Below, piece after piece: positions 34,471-45,665 of a stretch of 64,000 nucleotides of DNA (the stretch's first letter is position 1; every line of letters starts with the position of its first letter). The stretch covers positions 4,647,057 to 4,711,056 of the forward strand of contig CM055822.1 in NCBI GenBank assembly GCA_029582265.1, in the 5' to 3' direction. The position numbers were made by a program, and so were the translations under genes. The notes under the pieces were generated by a model. The model worked only from the letters and a program-made list of their open reading frames with translations. It was not told the origin of the DNA and did no database searches. The DNA comes from Zoroaster sp. YZ-2022. Lineage: Eukaryota; Echinodermata; Asteroidea; Forcipulatida; Zoroasteridae.

Positions 34471-34498
34471 AGTTGCATCGGCAAACCTCTTCATTCTC

Positions 34499-34529
34499 CT
34501 GAAGAAGATTAGAGCAGGCTAATCGAAAC
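34499..34529 (+). ncRNA. hammerhead-ribozyme-like core (PLE at 34 kb)
   Basis: CTGAAGA, arms GATTAG/CTAATC, GAAAC, in the sense orientation of the adjoining PLE remnant and just after its coding end. Confidence 0.5.
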
Positions 34530-34790
34530 GTTGAGAATAACCCGTGAAGTCCCCATGGTTCTCCCTGAACCATATTAACCCGTGAAGTCCCCATGGTTCT
34601 CCCTGAACCATATTTCTCACTTAGCGACAGTAGAGAAAAACGAGTTGCCCGAAATTGGTTCTCCCTTGAACCTTTCTCACTTAACGAAGGTTGAGATACG
34701 AGTTGTGCGATACGGTTCTTTTCAGAACCTGTACCTCAGCTTCACGTTAGTTGAGATAAACAAACCGAAACGATATCAGGTCGTTTTCTT

Positions 34791-35574
34791 CGGAAAAAAT
34801 TATTTTGAACTTCCGGTTACAGCGAAAGTAAAGGTCAACGTTCCTACAAACAATTCAGATATTTTCCGTTCTTTGTTGGTACTCAATATGTTAGACCGTA
34901 GAATTAGAATATGCCACCGACATCAGTATGGCACTCAGATTTAACAAAGGGTCAGCAGAAATGTCTAGACAAATTGTAATGTAAATAATTTTGAATAATC
35001 ATGTCTTATAACTACTTTAGTATAGTAATCACTTATAAAGTGACATAATGTAACCAACTCAACATAACTCCTTTGTTTCAGAGGCGTGAACAATGTGTAT
35101 TTTCTTTTGGTAAGATTGCCTTCCTTAAGAATAATAATTTAAGAAACAGTAATAAACTATATCTACTCTTAGATGCCAAACCAACCAATACGAAAAAGAT
35201 CAATACATTTCTTAATTGATATACTTAATAGTAAATACCACACTTCATTAATATGCTAAGCAAGAACAATGTTACTTGTTATTTTGTTCGTTTTAGCAAT
35301 ATCAATGGCTTAAATGTACATTGTTTATTTTACAGAGGTCTTGGTTTATATACATATATTTATTTTGGTTTTTGTATTATTTATTGTTTGTATTTTCTTT
35401 CAAATGTATGGTGGGGTTTATTACTTTTGTGTAACATTTGCTGTTTTTGTACTTTGTGGCCCTTTTTCATGTATATTGTACATTTAATATTTGTGTAGTG
35501 TTTGTTTTCGAGGCTTTCAGTCTTTCTCTTTTTTTCAATTGAGTGTCTTTATTATTGAAATTAATATACATATA
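34791..35574. other. no recognised gene
   Basis: AT-rich; the small frame at 35253-35498 is hydrophobic and T-rich and is probably chance. Confidence 0.5.
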
Positions 35575-36641
35575 CAGTGTGTCTCAAAAAAAATGCAAAC
35601 AAAATTTAACGGAATGCCAGACGTAGAATGAGTAACTAGCATAGATAATATAGGTATGGTTTGAAAGATACACCTTTCCACTTTAAAATGAGACATCAAA
35701 CGTCCAAATCTGATAATTTTGACAGAGTTATGAGTACTTTTCCAAGAGAGGTCAAATTGACGATGGGACCAAGTTTTCAATTTTAGGCATTGGGACAAAG
35801 GTAGCCTAATTGCCTCTGTGTGGATAATTGCCTGGCCTACAAAAATGTGTTTAGCGAGTAAACACAATTCTAAACACTTTCTTGCTATCAGTTTGTAAAC
35901 ATGTTTACATGCTAAACATTTTTAGCATGAGGACGGATAGTGTTTAGCCATTGAAAATTGATGTTTAGGAATTGGACATGTGCGTTCAGCTAGTAAACAT
36001 GTTTACAAACTGATACCAAGAAAAGTGTGCTCAAGACGGCGCTCCGGCTCATCGTCTAGATCTACTGGCTGTCCGAGACCGCCTTCATGAAGCGTTCGGA
36101 GACCGTGTCATAGCGTTGAATCATGTGCATGAATGGCCACCGAGATCTCCAGACCTCACACCGTGTGATTTCTACCTCTGGGGATACTTGAAATCCAAGG
36201 TGTACACGACTCCCCCTCCGGACCTGCAGACTCTCCGTGACAGAATAACAGCTGAGATTGACGTCCTGCGGCAGACTCCAGATGTTGTTAGGAGAGCGAT
36301 GGGAGACATGGAGAGACGATGTCGCCTGTGTATCGAACGAGAGGGAGGGCATGTTGAGGGGGAAGGGATGTAATCATCAACAGTTCATCCACATTGCAAC
36401 ACTTGCACATCTAAACAAAATCGATTATCACTGCATTTAAAAACTTGGTCCCATCGTCAATTTGACCTCTCTTGGAAAAGTACTCATAACTCTGTCAAAA
36501 ATTTTCAGATTTGGACGTTTGATGTCTCATTTTAAAGTGGAAATGTGTATCTTTCAAACCATACCTATATCATCTATGTTGGTTACTCATTCTACGTCTG
36601 GCATTCCGTTAAATTTTGTTTGCATTTTTTTAGACACACTG
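35575..36641 (+). mobile_element. internally deleted copy of the mariner-type element
   Basis: Same TIRs as 10725-21858 and TA on both sides (35573-35574, 36642-36643). Left non-coding part to about 36027 is joined directly to the last third of the transposase. About 1067 bases long and very similar to the larger copy, so probably recent and moved in trans. Confidence 0.88.
36028..36373 (+). pseudogene. transposase C-terminal remnant of the deleted mariner-type copy
   Basis: Retains QDGAPAH, RSPDLTPCDF and the RRCRLCIEREGGHVE end. A 6-base insertion (GATCTA) near 36059 disrupts the segment after AHRL. No first catalytic Asp. Confidence 0.85.
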
Positions 36642-36717
36642 TATAATATGTATATTATATATTTTGACTTTTCAAACAAAGATTTATTTCATGTTTTTAT
36701 TGGGACTTTGTTGAAAT

Positions 36718-37105
36718 ATAGTGAACAGCAAAAGAAACGCAAGTCCGAGGTCTTGTCAAGTTTTCAAACAGAAGACAAACCATTTTGATTCTAATCACTC
36801 ATTTAATGAAAAATGCTTTCAATTTGTGAGCTGAAAGTGACTGTTGAAATTGCATTGCAAGATTTTCACATTTACCACAGTCCGCCAAAAGGAGATACCC
36901 CTCAGTGAAAAGTCACAGTCTTTTCAGTAGCGTGTATGTCCACCTTGGGCTTGCACACAGGCGGTGCAACGTCGCCTCATAGAGTTCACAAGAGTCTGGA
37001 AGAATGCCTGAGGCAAGTGGTTCCACTCAAACACCAATCTCTGTTCCAACTGTGCAACTGTAGTTGGCTGTCTCCCGGCAGCTATCCTACGCCCAATTTC
37101 GTCCC
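36718..37105 (-). pseudogene. Tc1-type transposase C-terminal remnant with terminal repeat
   Basis: Minus strand encodes WDEIGRRIAAGRQPTTVAQL, then EWNHLPQAFFQTLVNSMRRR and CTACVQAQGGHTRY, the C-terminus of Tc1-like transposases. The outer edge carries GTGAACAGCAAAAGAAACGC, a Tc1-type terminal repeat after TA. The upstream two thirds are missing where PLE sequence begins. Confidence 0.78.
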
Positions 37106-38545
37106 ATTGGTAGAGTAGTTAGCAGTGAACTTGATGGTGGCGTGGAATGAATTAATAATAATAATAATAATAATAATAAAGATTTTTAGCGCGCACGTAT
37201 CCACCCTGCTGGGCGCTCAAGGCGCGGAAACAAAGAAAAAACATTAATACAAACAATATACAATGATAGCATAGGGAAAACAAATTATGTACCGAGATAC
37301 ATGTACCTACAATGCAATTACAAATATACATCATCTTTGAAGAGTTGTGACATAAGATGAGTTTTAAGCATCGACTTGAATCTGGTTATGCTATGACAAG
37401 ATTTGAGTTTAGTTGGAAGATGATTCCAGAGTCTCGGAGCTGCGACAGAAAACGACCTATCACCCCAGTTCCGTAGTTGGAGTTGATGAATTCACCTAGG
37501 CTATCTTGGCCACCACACCAAATGCAGAATATATCGTCAATAAATCTCCACCATACTAGAGGACGGTGGGGGGGCAGAAGATAGCAATCTGTCTTCAAGG
37601 TCAGACATAAACAGATTAGCGTATGATGGTGCCATCTTAGTGCCCATCGCTGTACCTTGAACCTGGAGAAAGTTTCTGTCTAGGAACGTGAAATTGTTTT
37701 TGGTCAGTATATGTCGGATAAGATCTGTGAGGTGTCTCACTGAAGGTTTGGTTTGGTTGTTGGATCTGAGAGCGTTGGCACATGCACTTATGCCTTCGCC
37801 ATGGGGGATGTTTGTATATAAGGAGGAAACATCCAGAGTGACAAGGAGGGCAGAATTGGGTATTTGATGTTTAATACCCTCTAGTTTACGGAGGAAGTCC
37901 GTAGTGTCCTGTATGAATGAAGGGATATGAGAAACCAGAGGGTTGAGGTAGCTCTCAACGAACTCAGAGATACGTTCTGTTGGGCTACCATTACCCAACA
38001 CAATGGGACGGCCCGGGTTACCTGCCTTGTGAATTTTGGGCAGTAGATAGAAACGGGCCGTACGAGGATCCTGTGGGATGAGATAGTTAAAGGTATCCTT
38101 GTTAATACCATTACAGTTATGAATTTTGACGAGGGTGTCAGATATTTCTTTTGCGAAGGAGTGGGTAGAGTCAGTATCACATTCTGTACAGTGATCAGTG
38201 TTATTAAGTTGTCTGAGGGCCTCGGTTGTGTAATCATCTCTGTTCATGACCACAACAGCAGACCCTTTGTCAACCCGTTTGATGACAAGGTTCGTGGCTT
38301 GTCGGAGTTCACCGATGGCGTCCCGTTCAGCACGGGAAAGGTTGCTGGCACATCTAGCAGGAGGTTCCCTGTGAACCTCAGAGTTGACTGAGTTGATGTA
38401 GTTGTCAAGGGCTGCATCTCTATTCTTAGGAGGTACCCATACACTTTTTTCTTTGAAGCGGTTGCGGCTGGGGGCTGCATATATAAAAGGGTGAACAAGT
38501 TCCCGGTCGTCTAAAGCAGCCGATAGCAAGACTGCTGCATTCATA
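37106..38545 (-). mobile_element. Penelope-like element copy 2, truncated and interrupted
   Basis: RT frame 38544-37537 carries LVTLDVSSLYTNIPHGEGI and VQGTAMGTKMAPSYANLFM; the RFIDDIFCIWCGG segment follows in another frame. Nearly identical to copy 1 over the shared region. A non-LTR/SINE-tail fragment splits it at about 37154-37475. The GIY-YIG part is missing. Confidence 0.85.
37154..37475 (-). mobile_element. SINE/LINE tail fragment inside PLE copy 2
   Basis: Begins (AAT)n, then GCGCACGTATCCACC and GGGCGCTCAAGGCGC. In reverse complement this is the same tail as at the end of the SINE at 42500-42590, so the tail is shared between different elements. The rest is unclassified. Confidence 0.6.
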
Positions 38546-38674
38546 TTTCATAAGTTCATATATGTACCAGACTACGTGATGATGCACCTATAAATATGGC
38601 CTGGATGATGCACCGTGCGCCAGTACTCAACCTCGTCCCAATGGACCGATTTGCGGAGCCCCTAGCTAAAAATT

Positions 38675-39045
38675 ACTGAAATTAGGATTGCGATCTACTC
38701 CAAAGAGTATAATTCCTACTTTTTTTTTAAATTTTCTCCATAACAATTTATTTTGTGCATGTACCACGTTGAAACTTTCAGACATAATATTAACTCTTGT
38801 CGCGATATCATGACTATTTGTTTTATTTAAGTTGAAAACAAGCGTAATAATTTTTGGGGCAAAAATACTGAAATTAGGATTGCGATCTACTCCAAAGAGT
38901 ATAATTCCTACTTTTTTTTTCAATTTTCTCCATAACAATTTATTTTGTGCATTTACCATGTTGAAATTTTCAGACATGATGTGAACTCCTGTCCCGATAT
39001 CATGACTATTTGGTTTTTTTTTTAAGTTGAAAACAAGCGTCAAAC
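38675..39045. repeat. 192-bp tandem satellite, two units
   Basis: ACTGAAATTAGGATTGCGAT begins at 38675 and again at 38867. The period of 192 bases is a multiple of three, so the minus strand stays open across units with a repeated peptide (KKKVGIILFGVDRNPNFS). Confidence 0.85.
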
Positions 39046-39389
39046 CAAGGCTATGAGAGTATTGAAAGAGATCATAGTAGCGAGACCACAAGGATGAAGT
39101 TAAGCATATTGATCCACACCCGGCATCCACCCAGCCAGAACGATTGCAATGTACAATGTATAATTATGTACAGTGTACATATACATTGTATCTGTACATG
39201 TACATTGTACATGTACAGATACATTTGTACATGTACATTGTCCCTGTACCGACATTAGTCGGGTGCCAGTGTGACGAACGAGTTCACTGCACCATCAGGC
39301 CGAGTTGGCCCCGGTTAAAAAGCTTGCCTTCTCGGCATACTGGCGATGCGCGTGATACACTCGAACTCGTAGATGTGCAAGTCTTCGCA
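39046..39389. other. sequence splitting the satellite, with a perfect palindrome
   Basis: Includes a perfect 18-base-arm palindrome at 39187-39223 built from GTACAT words, then a GC-rich stretch (39240-39390) of unknown identity. Confidence 0.6.
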
Positions 39390-39700
39390 CCTTTTTTTTT
39401 CTCCATAACAACTTATTTTGTGCATGTACCACGTTGAAATTTCCAGACATGATGTGAACCTCTGTCCCGATATCATGACTATTTGTTTTTTTAAGTTGAA
39501 AACAAGTGTAATAATTTTTGGGGCAAAAATACTGAAATTAGGATTGCGATCTACTCCAAAGAGTATAATTCCTAAAACTTTTCAATTTTCTCCATAACAA
39601 TTTATTTTGTGCATGTACCACTTTGAAATTTTCAGACATGATGTGAACTTTTGTCGCGATATCATGACTTTTTGTTTTTTAAGTTGAAAACAAGCGTAAC
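39390..39700. repeat. 192-bp satellite continued, partial unit plus one unit
   Basis: Resumes in mid-unit at about 39390; the next unit starts at 39531. Confidence 0.85.
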
Positions 39701-39710
39701 TAGAGGTATA

Positions 39711-40310
39711 GAGTTTGTTAAAAACAAACTCAGGGTGTTCGAGTGTGCCTAATATGACGTCATCACCTAAAGCTGTTAAAAGACAAGAGTTACTTCAGGA
39801 GATATGAGTTTTCATAATATGTAATATATATGTAATTAAAAAAAATACCACATATTGTGTTATACTGAATACATTAACTTCCGGTTCAATCATGTGACGT
39901 CATTCATACTTCATAAATTGTTCCTCATAATATGGGTGTCAATTGCGCCAATTCTGTCTAATGTTTTCTCAAGATAGCAAAAGCTGACTTTTTTTTAACC
40001 TGCCAGTGTTTTTAAACTTGAATTTCCAGTTTTGACCGGAAGTAAGAGTCAATAAGGTCATGCCTTTGTATCAAATGTCGAGTCCTTCATGTTCTGTATG
40101 ATTATGAAGGAATCAAGAAATTATCTATTGTGTGGTTCACAAGAAATAAAATATATTGTTTTATTATAATTAATTACGTAATAATTCATTAAATGACCTC
40201 ACCATGATGTCACAACGTTACCTGAAACTATATGTTAAGGTCTAACTATTTGTTAAGCTTTAAGGTTCTTTGAACTCAGCAACTATGTTTTGACTGTACA
40301 AATAAATTTA
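39711..40310 (-). repeat. R1 dispersed repeat, copy 1
   Basis: Starts with hairpin GAGTTTGTT...AACAAACTC (39711-39731) and holds ACTTCCGGTTCAA and TTGACCGGAAGT words and, at the far end, GTTAAGGTCTAACTA, shared with 41585-42045 and in reverse with 45415-45660 and the 49-50 kb copies. Confidence 0.6.
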
Positions 40311-41584
40311 CAGATTATTATACAGTCCATTTTCGCAGTTTACAGAGCGCCTACGTTCGTACAGACAAGGTGTAACAATGAAATGTAACATGGTGAACAT
40401 ATATTCATGAGCAATCTAATAGCCAATAAGAACAATATAAATTTGTTATGATGGAAATCTATCCAATCACGATGCGCAGGAAGAGGCAGGTGATCCTCAA
40501 ACACTTCCTGGGCACATTGCCCACACAGCCATCATCAGCACCACTCGGTCTCACAGCTGTGAATAAAAATGCTAAAAGTATAACAATAATAAACTTTGAC
40601 TGGTGTAAAAATAGAAGGAATTGTACACTATGAGCTACCATGAATTATCTAGAAACATCGACACTAAACTATCGATAACTGTCCACAATGACACAATTCT
40701 TCTTCTTCATGATCATGACAAAATAACATTAATAGTTTGATTCAATTTCTGAGATGGAGGCTTTGTGATCTGTGATGTCATGAAACATTTTTGGAAAAGT
40801 TACTAGTCACTTTATGAATGAAGAAAAAACTTACTTTTACAAACACCACAATAATACTTAAATGTTTAGGCCTTAATCTTTTTTTAATTTATTTATTTTT
40901 GCTGTTTTTATATAAATATCAAAGACTAAAAAATATAATGAAACATATAATTTGGTTATTGCATAAATTAAAATGAAAAAACCTGCACTAACCATTTAGA
41001 ACTTTGCTAGCCGGCTAACCAAAACCAATATTTAAAAATAAATACCCAACAATTTTGGGAAAAGTTACTAACCATTTTGTTATTCTAGACGCTTTTTCTG
41101 CCACATTGGTTATTAAACAATCATTGTTGGAAGTTGTTGATGTTTTTCGTTTTAAAACTATACACATTATTCCATTTGCAAAATTAAATTTAATTAAGTT
41201 GATAAAATAATAAAAAGAAAAGAAATTGTTAATTTGACTGCATCAATCGCGCAAAGATGTGAAAATCATATTTCAAGATCAGGTAATTGAAGTCATGAAT
41301 GCCAAAAACGATCTGTTAGAATTCACTCTTAGATTTAGAACAAGCGTTAACAATTGAAAACTGTGTACAAAAATAACAGCTTGAAATAAAGGACAACGAT
41401 AGTGAAATTACCGTAAACTGTTTGGACACGAATGTCAGGCGATGTATTATATTCTAATTAGATACTGCTGTATGCAGTGAATGTAATACAGTGTATACAG
41501 TTTAAACACTGTATATGACTCTTGTATGTGTGTCAAGGCCGTTCACACGCAATGGGCCGTGCATATATAGTACTTCTGAAAGGT
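40311..41584. other. no recognised gene
   Basis: AT-rich. The small frame at 40448-40633 has no recognised features. A palindromic ACAGTGTATACAGTTTAAAC segment lies near 41490. Confidence 0.5.
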
Positions 41585-42045
41585 TGTTCACTTAAACTTC
41601 CAGTTTCGACCGGAAGGAGAGGTCGGATTGGGGTCACGTCTGTGTACGAAACATCACATAATTAAAGATCTATAACATGGTGCAAACACTGTGAAAATAT
41701 CGTTTGTGGTTCATGAGATATGATGTTTTGAAAATATTAACCTTTAATTTAGTGTAATTCGATATCTGATGACCTCACTATGACGTCACAACTTAGTGTA
41801 CAACTACATGTTAAGGTTTAGGAACAACTACATGTTAAGGTCTAACTATGTGTGAAGTTTTAAGGTTCTGTGAACTCTGCAACTATCTTTTTGGTCTGGA
41901 TATTCACCGAGAAGGAGAAGAAAAAGTAAACAAAAAAACAAACAAAAAACTGAATATCAGAGAGGTGTTCGCGCTGTGGCTCGAACACCTAAAAAACCGA
42001 ACAATATCAAGAGGTGTTCGCGCTGTGGCTCGAACACCTAATTAA
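41585..42045 (-). repeat. R1 dispersed repeat, copy 2
   Basis: Ends with two tandem hairpins AGGTGTTCG...CGAACACCT (41963-41990 and 42012-42039). Contains TTTCGACCGGAAGG and GACCTCACTATGACGTCACA, as in the other copies. Confidence 0.65.
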
Positions 42046-42059
42046 ATGATCTTCTGATT

Positions 42060-42925
42060 GTTATATGATTGTTTATTTCTCTTTAACTGTTGAAAATACA
42101 TGTTCATAAATAGTCATTTTAAAAGTTATTGTTTAAATGTGGCAATATTGTCACGAACAACAGGGCACGGAATCAGAGTTCAAATTCTAGATTAACTCAT
42201 AGTGACTGAAAAATAATACTCACGTGGTAAGGTCATATATTGGCGTGGCCGAGCGGTCTAGCTTACCGGATTCAAGTTCTGGTGTTAGCAACATAATGTG
42301 GGTTCGAATCACGGCCGTGACACTTGTGTCCTTGAGCAAGACACTTAATCATAAATTGCTCTCCACCCAGGGGTTAAATGGGTACCTGTGAAGGCAGAGT
42401 TGGTTTGCTCTATATGCGCTAGAAATGGCAGCAATTGAGCTGTATACTCCCCAGGGAGCTGAGATGGTTTCAGGAATGATTTATGAGCCTTATGAGCCTT
42501 ATGAGCAGGGATAATAATATAATGCGCCTTGAGCACCACTTAGTTGGTGGATACGTGCGCTATATAAATCCACACATTATTATTATTATAAATGAGACAG
42601 TACTTTTCAGTTACTGTGTTCATCTGAAACTAAGACACCAATTCCATGCCCTGTAGAACGTCTGCTCTGATCATGACGACACTGTCCCTTTAATATCTTT
42701 ACACCAACTTATGTTTATGGGATTGATGGTCAGTACGTAGGTTGAACTATCCCAATGCTTGCATAAAAATACATAGGAACTTTAATTGGGTAATCTGTCG
42801 AAATGTATACCAATACTAACATGCCCATGCAATGAAGATTGGGGGTATGTTTACATGGCCCACCTCCCAGTGATTCACAGTCGGCAATGTCCATTTTACT
42901 GGATCACCCAACAGATATTGTTTAA
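42060..42925. repeat. segment inverted relative to 48190-48720, with SINE inside
   Basis: GAAAATACATGTTCATAAAT at 42090 and CACCAATTCCATGCCCTGT at 42631 are found in reverse complement at 48690 and around 48475. R1 sequence lies next to this segment in both places, so segment and R1 may be parts of one larger element. Confidence 0.65.
42239..42590 (+). mobile_element. tRNA-Leu(CAA)-derived SINE
   Basis: The head resembles tRNA-Leu: A box TGGCCGAGCGG, anticodon-loop context GGATTCAAGTTCTGG (anticodon CAA), B box GGTTCGAATCA. The body has CTTGAGCAAGACACTTAA and ACCCAGGGGTTAAATGGGTA. The tail GCGCCTTGAGCACC...GGTGGATACGTGCGCTATATAA with (ATT)n resembles a LINE 3' end used for mobilisation. A and B boxes form the internal Pol III promoter. 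Confidence 0.82.
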
Positions 42926-43798
42926 AGGTCCTGTGAAGAGTGTATTTACCAAACTTTATTGTTGGTGCTGTTATATTGATTGGTATGAATTAAAAACAAT
43001 TTTAAATGTTTTTGTGTTGAGTGGATTATTAATTGTTTATCTAATAATCAAAAATTCACCCCCCGAATTTTCGAAGTTATAACGAAACGTTCGTGACATA
43101 CACAAAGGCAGAGAATTTTACACTCGCGGAGCTAGGCGGTATGGTTTGGTGCCAGACTTTGATTGGATAACAGTCTAATAATTATAGAGGGTCGATTTGA
43201 CCCCGTCACGGTACAATGCACGCTTTGCGTTGTCGTGCACACACAGACGCATTTTAGGCCAGAAGCACGGGAGAATTACTCTTCGAAAAGCTGGCAGTAA
43301 CACGCGAAAAATATGTCCGAAAGAGAGGAGAGTAATCCGTGAAACGCAGCGCACCGAAGGCAATGCAATGAAACACACCGAAGGCAATGCTAACATTACG
43401 GTGTTATTTTATGAAATAACAGAAACAGTTCATTCAAAGTTCCGATCATTTAAAAAAAAATCAAAACAAGCGCAGGCATAATGAGAAAGGTTTAATGTTT
43501 TTATGTTTGTCTTGCCCAGGATATAAAATCAGACACGATGTTTTTATTAATGTGGAAAATCACGGCATGTTTTCATGCCGTGAACACTGAAACGGTGAGC
43601 ATGGTGTGAACGGAAGTGGACTGGGTTATGCATTGGAGTATTGCTAAATGGCCACTTAACCTGAGTCTTTCTCGCTTTAAAAAACACCTCTTCTTCGTTG
43701 GAGCCTTCATAGCCTTCTTACTTAGCGGGAATATCGTTGGAATTGCATCTGGTAGCAGCATAAGCCATACCGAACTGGCTGTGAAGGCCCCGTTCAAA
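42926..43798. other. no recognised gene; short direct repeat
   Basis: Contains two copies of CACCGAAGGCAATGC at about 43352 and 43377. Otherwise nothing recognised. Confidence 0.5.
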
Positions 43799-43945
43799 GC
43801 ATGTCTGCTCGAAGCATGTCTGCTCGAAGCATGTCTGCTCGAAGCATGTCTGCTCGAAGCACGGTCTGCTCGAAGCCAGCACGGTCTGTTCGAAGCACGG
43901 TCTGCTCGAAGCACGGTCTGCTCGAAGCACGGTCTGCATGCACTG
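43799..43945. repeat. 15/16-bp minisatellite
   Basis: Four units of CATGTCTGCTCGAAG followed by about five of CACGGTCTGCTCGAAG. Frames crossing it are repetitive (ACLLE repeats) and are not supported as a gene. Confidence 0.9.
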
Positions 43946-44209
43946 GTGCGCTGTATATACGACGCATATTTTGGCAAGTGCTGTGGATCGCGGAATTGCC
44001 TCAGTGTACGTCACAAATTTTATGTTAATGACGGGGTATGGGCGTGTCGAAAAGCACCCCCTAAATTAAAAAATTAATATTTGTATGGTATAAACGTGAG
44101 GGGAAAATACAAATGACAAATATATGTTCCAGTAGGCATACTTTATTGTATACAATGAAAAAAACACCTCATTGGACCTTTAATACCCTTAGAAAAATTC
44201 CCCACAGTC

Positions 44210-44455
44210 ACCACAATGTGTTCACACTGTGATCACAGAACACAGAGAACACACTAGGTGACCCTTCCACACTGAATTGCCACACACTGTGGTCATTTCA
44301 CACTGTTTATCCACTATGTGATCACACTAGGAACACTGTGATTCTGTCACAGCGTTTGTCCACATAGAACACTCAGAGAACACACTGTGACCCTTCCACA
44401 CTCCACTCTGTGATCACAGTGTGAATACACTGTGATCATTTCATTACGTGAATTC
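44210..44455. repeat. CACTGTG-rich degenerate palindromic repeat
   Basis: Dense repetition of ACACTGTGATCAC-like words and their inverses with no fixed period. Confidence 0.75.
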
Positions 44456-44680
44456 CCCATTAGACGAAAATCGTTGATCGGTATGGCCTCTGTACATGTA
44501 CATTACATGTGGCTCTGATGTATAAAACAACTATTCAAATGCACCAACAACATTATTTTCACATTCAACTTCAACACAATTCAAAACCGTACTGGACAAA
44601 ATTCACGATCATTATTTGTTTGGACTGCTGCAAAAGTCTTTAGCCACACGTACTGTGAATAATTTAAAATATCTATAATA

Positions 44681-45247
44681 CAGGGTGTATCAAAAAAAAG
44701 TATACAGTCAGAAAAAGGTCTCAAAAATGAAAATTTTATCCGTCTCTCAAGGTCATCCAGGTCCGCTGGTGGAGTAACATAAACCATGGAGGAAGAAAAC
44801 AGTCCAATGGCGTTAAGTCTGGTGATCTCGGCGGCCATTCCACGGGCCGGTTCAATGCAATCACAAGACAGAGCAGTGATTAGGCTTGCCGTTGCCAATA
44901 TGCTGAAGAGGGCACGAATCTGTGTGGAACGAAATGGCGGTCACGTGGAGGACTAAGGGTTAAGAAAATTCTCCAAAGAATTGATAATTAACAAAGAACA
45001 TGCCACACTTGCCTCTCATGGCCTCTGATCCAGTTTTGAACTTAGCAATTTTGTGCGCAAGCCAATTTTAAGGTGGTTAACGAAAGTAGCCCGTGTTCAC
45101 TCTGGCGTGAAATGCTGACGATAATCATGATGCTAATAAAGGCAGGAGACCATCTTCAACCAATGTGTATAGAGATTTTCTGAATATAATACAATTTTCA
45201 TTTTTGAGACCCTTTTCTGACTGTATACTTTTTTTGGATACACCCTG
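44681..45247. mobile_element. foldback IS630/mariner-type MITE of a second family
   Basis: Inverted repeats of about 55 bases beginning CAGGGTGTATC, with TA on both sides (44679-44680, 45248-45249). Inside are two remnants of one transposase type in opposite orientations: minus-strand WPPRSPDLTPLD with VYVTPPADLDDLERRI (44850-44740), and plus-strand MLKRARICVERNGGHVED with a stop near 44955. So it is a chimera of two C-terminal pieces facing away from each other. Confidence 0.75.
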
Positions 45248-45414
45248 TAAAGCAGAGTCCGTGTACTTAAAAGTGAACTTATACCACTTGGAAACTTCCA
45301 AGTATGTTAATATATATTTTTTGTATAGGATTTGTTTTGAATTAAGTTTAACATTCAAGTTTATTTGAAGCAAGGAGGAAGGAGCACCCTTAAATTAATT
45401 TGAATTTATTTATT

Positions 45415-45665
45415 AGGTGTTCGGGTATGTACCCGAAACACCTATTGTTTTTGTTCGTTTTTTTTCTTTTCTTCTCCTTCTTCTCCAGATAGACTGTCTA
45501 CAAAAAACACATACTTTCAAACTTCACATGAACTTGAAACTTGGCATATACTTAGAACTTAACACGTAGATGAAACAGAATTTGTGACGTCATGATTAGG
45601 TCATCAGATATCGAATTACGATAATTCAAAGTTTAATCATTAAAAAAATCATATCGAGGGATCTG
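45415..45665 (+). repeat. R1 dispersed repeat, copy 3
   Basis: Starts with hairpin AGGTGTTCGGGTA-tg-TACCCGAAACACCT (45415-45443), a pyrimidine tract, then ACTTGGCATATACTTAGAAC and TTGTGACGTCATGATTAGG, shared with 49500 and 50870. Confidence 0.75.

Larger units (their letters stand above)
33965..34790 (+). mobile_element. Penelope-like element 3' end flanked by inverted terminal repeats
   Basis: An inverted terminal repeat (33965-34130: GGCTTTGCATGGTGGAATAT, GGTTTGCGGTAACACC, several GGTTCT/AGAACC hairpins) precedes a GIY-YIG remnant (34165-34290), a C-rich tail, the hammerhead-like core (34499-34529) and the same terminal repeat in the opposite orientation to about 34790. PLEs commonly carry LTR-like repeats in direct or inverted orientation. 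The GGGCACGGGTGTTTTTTTTC motif occurs both at 33829-33848 and at 34140-34159, showing a local duplication of the target region. Confidence 0.78.

Noticed and set aside
42239..42320. Functional tRNA-Leu gene
   Set aside because: A and B boxes are kept, but the acceptor stem does not pair and a SINE body follows.
43799..43945. CRISPR-like regular repeats
   Set aside because: Contiguous 15/16-base minisatellite without spacers, in animal DNA.
43573..44077. 134- and 153-codon frames across the minisatellite
   Set aside because: Length comes from the repeat; no other support although a hydrophobic stretch is present.
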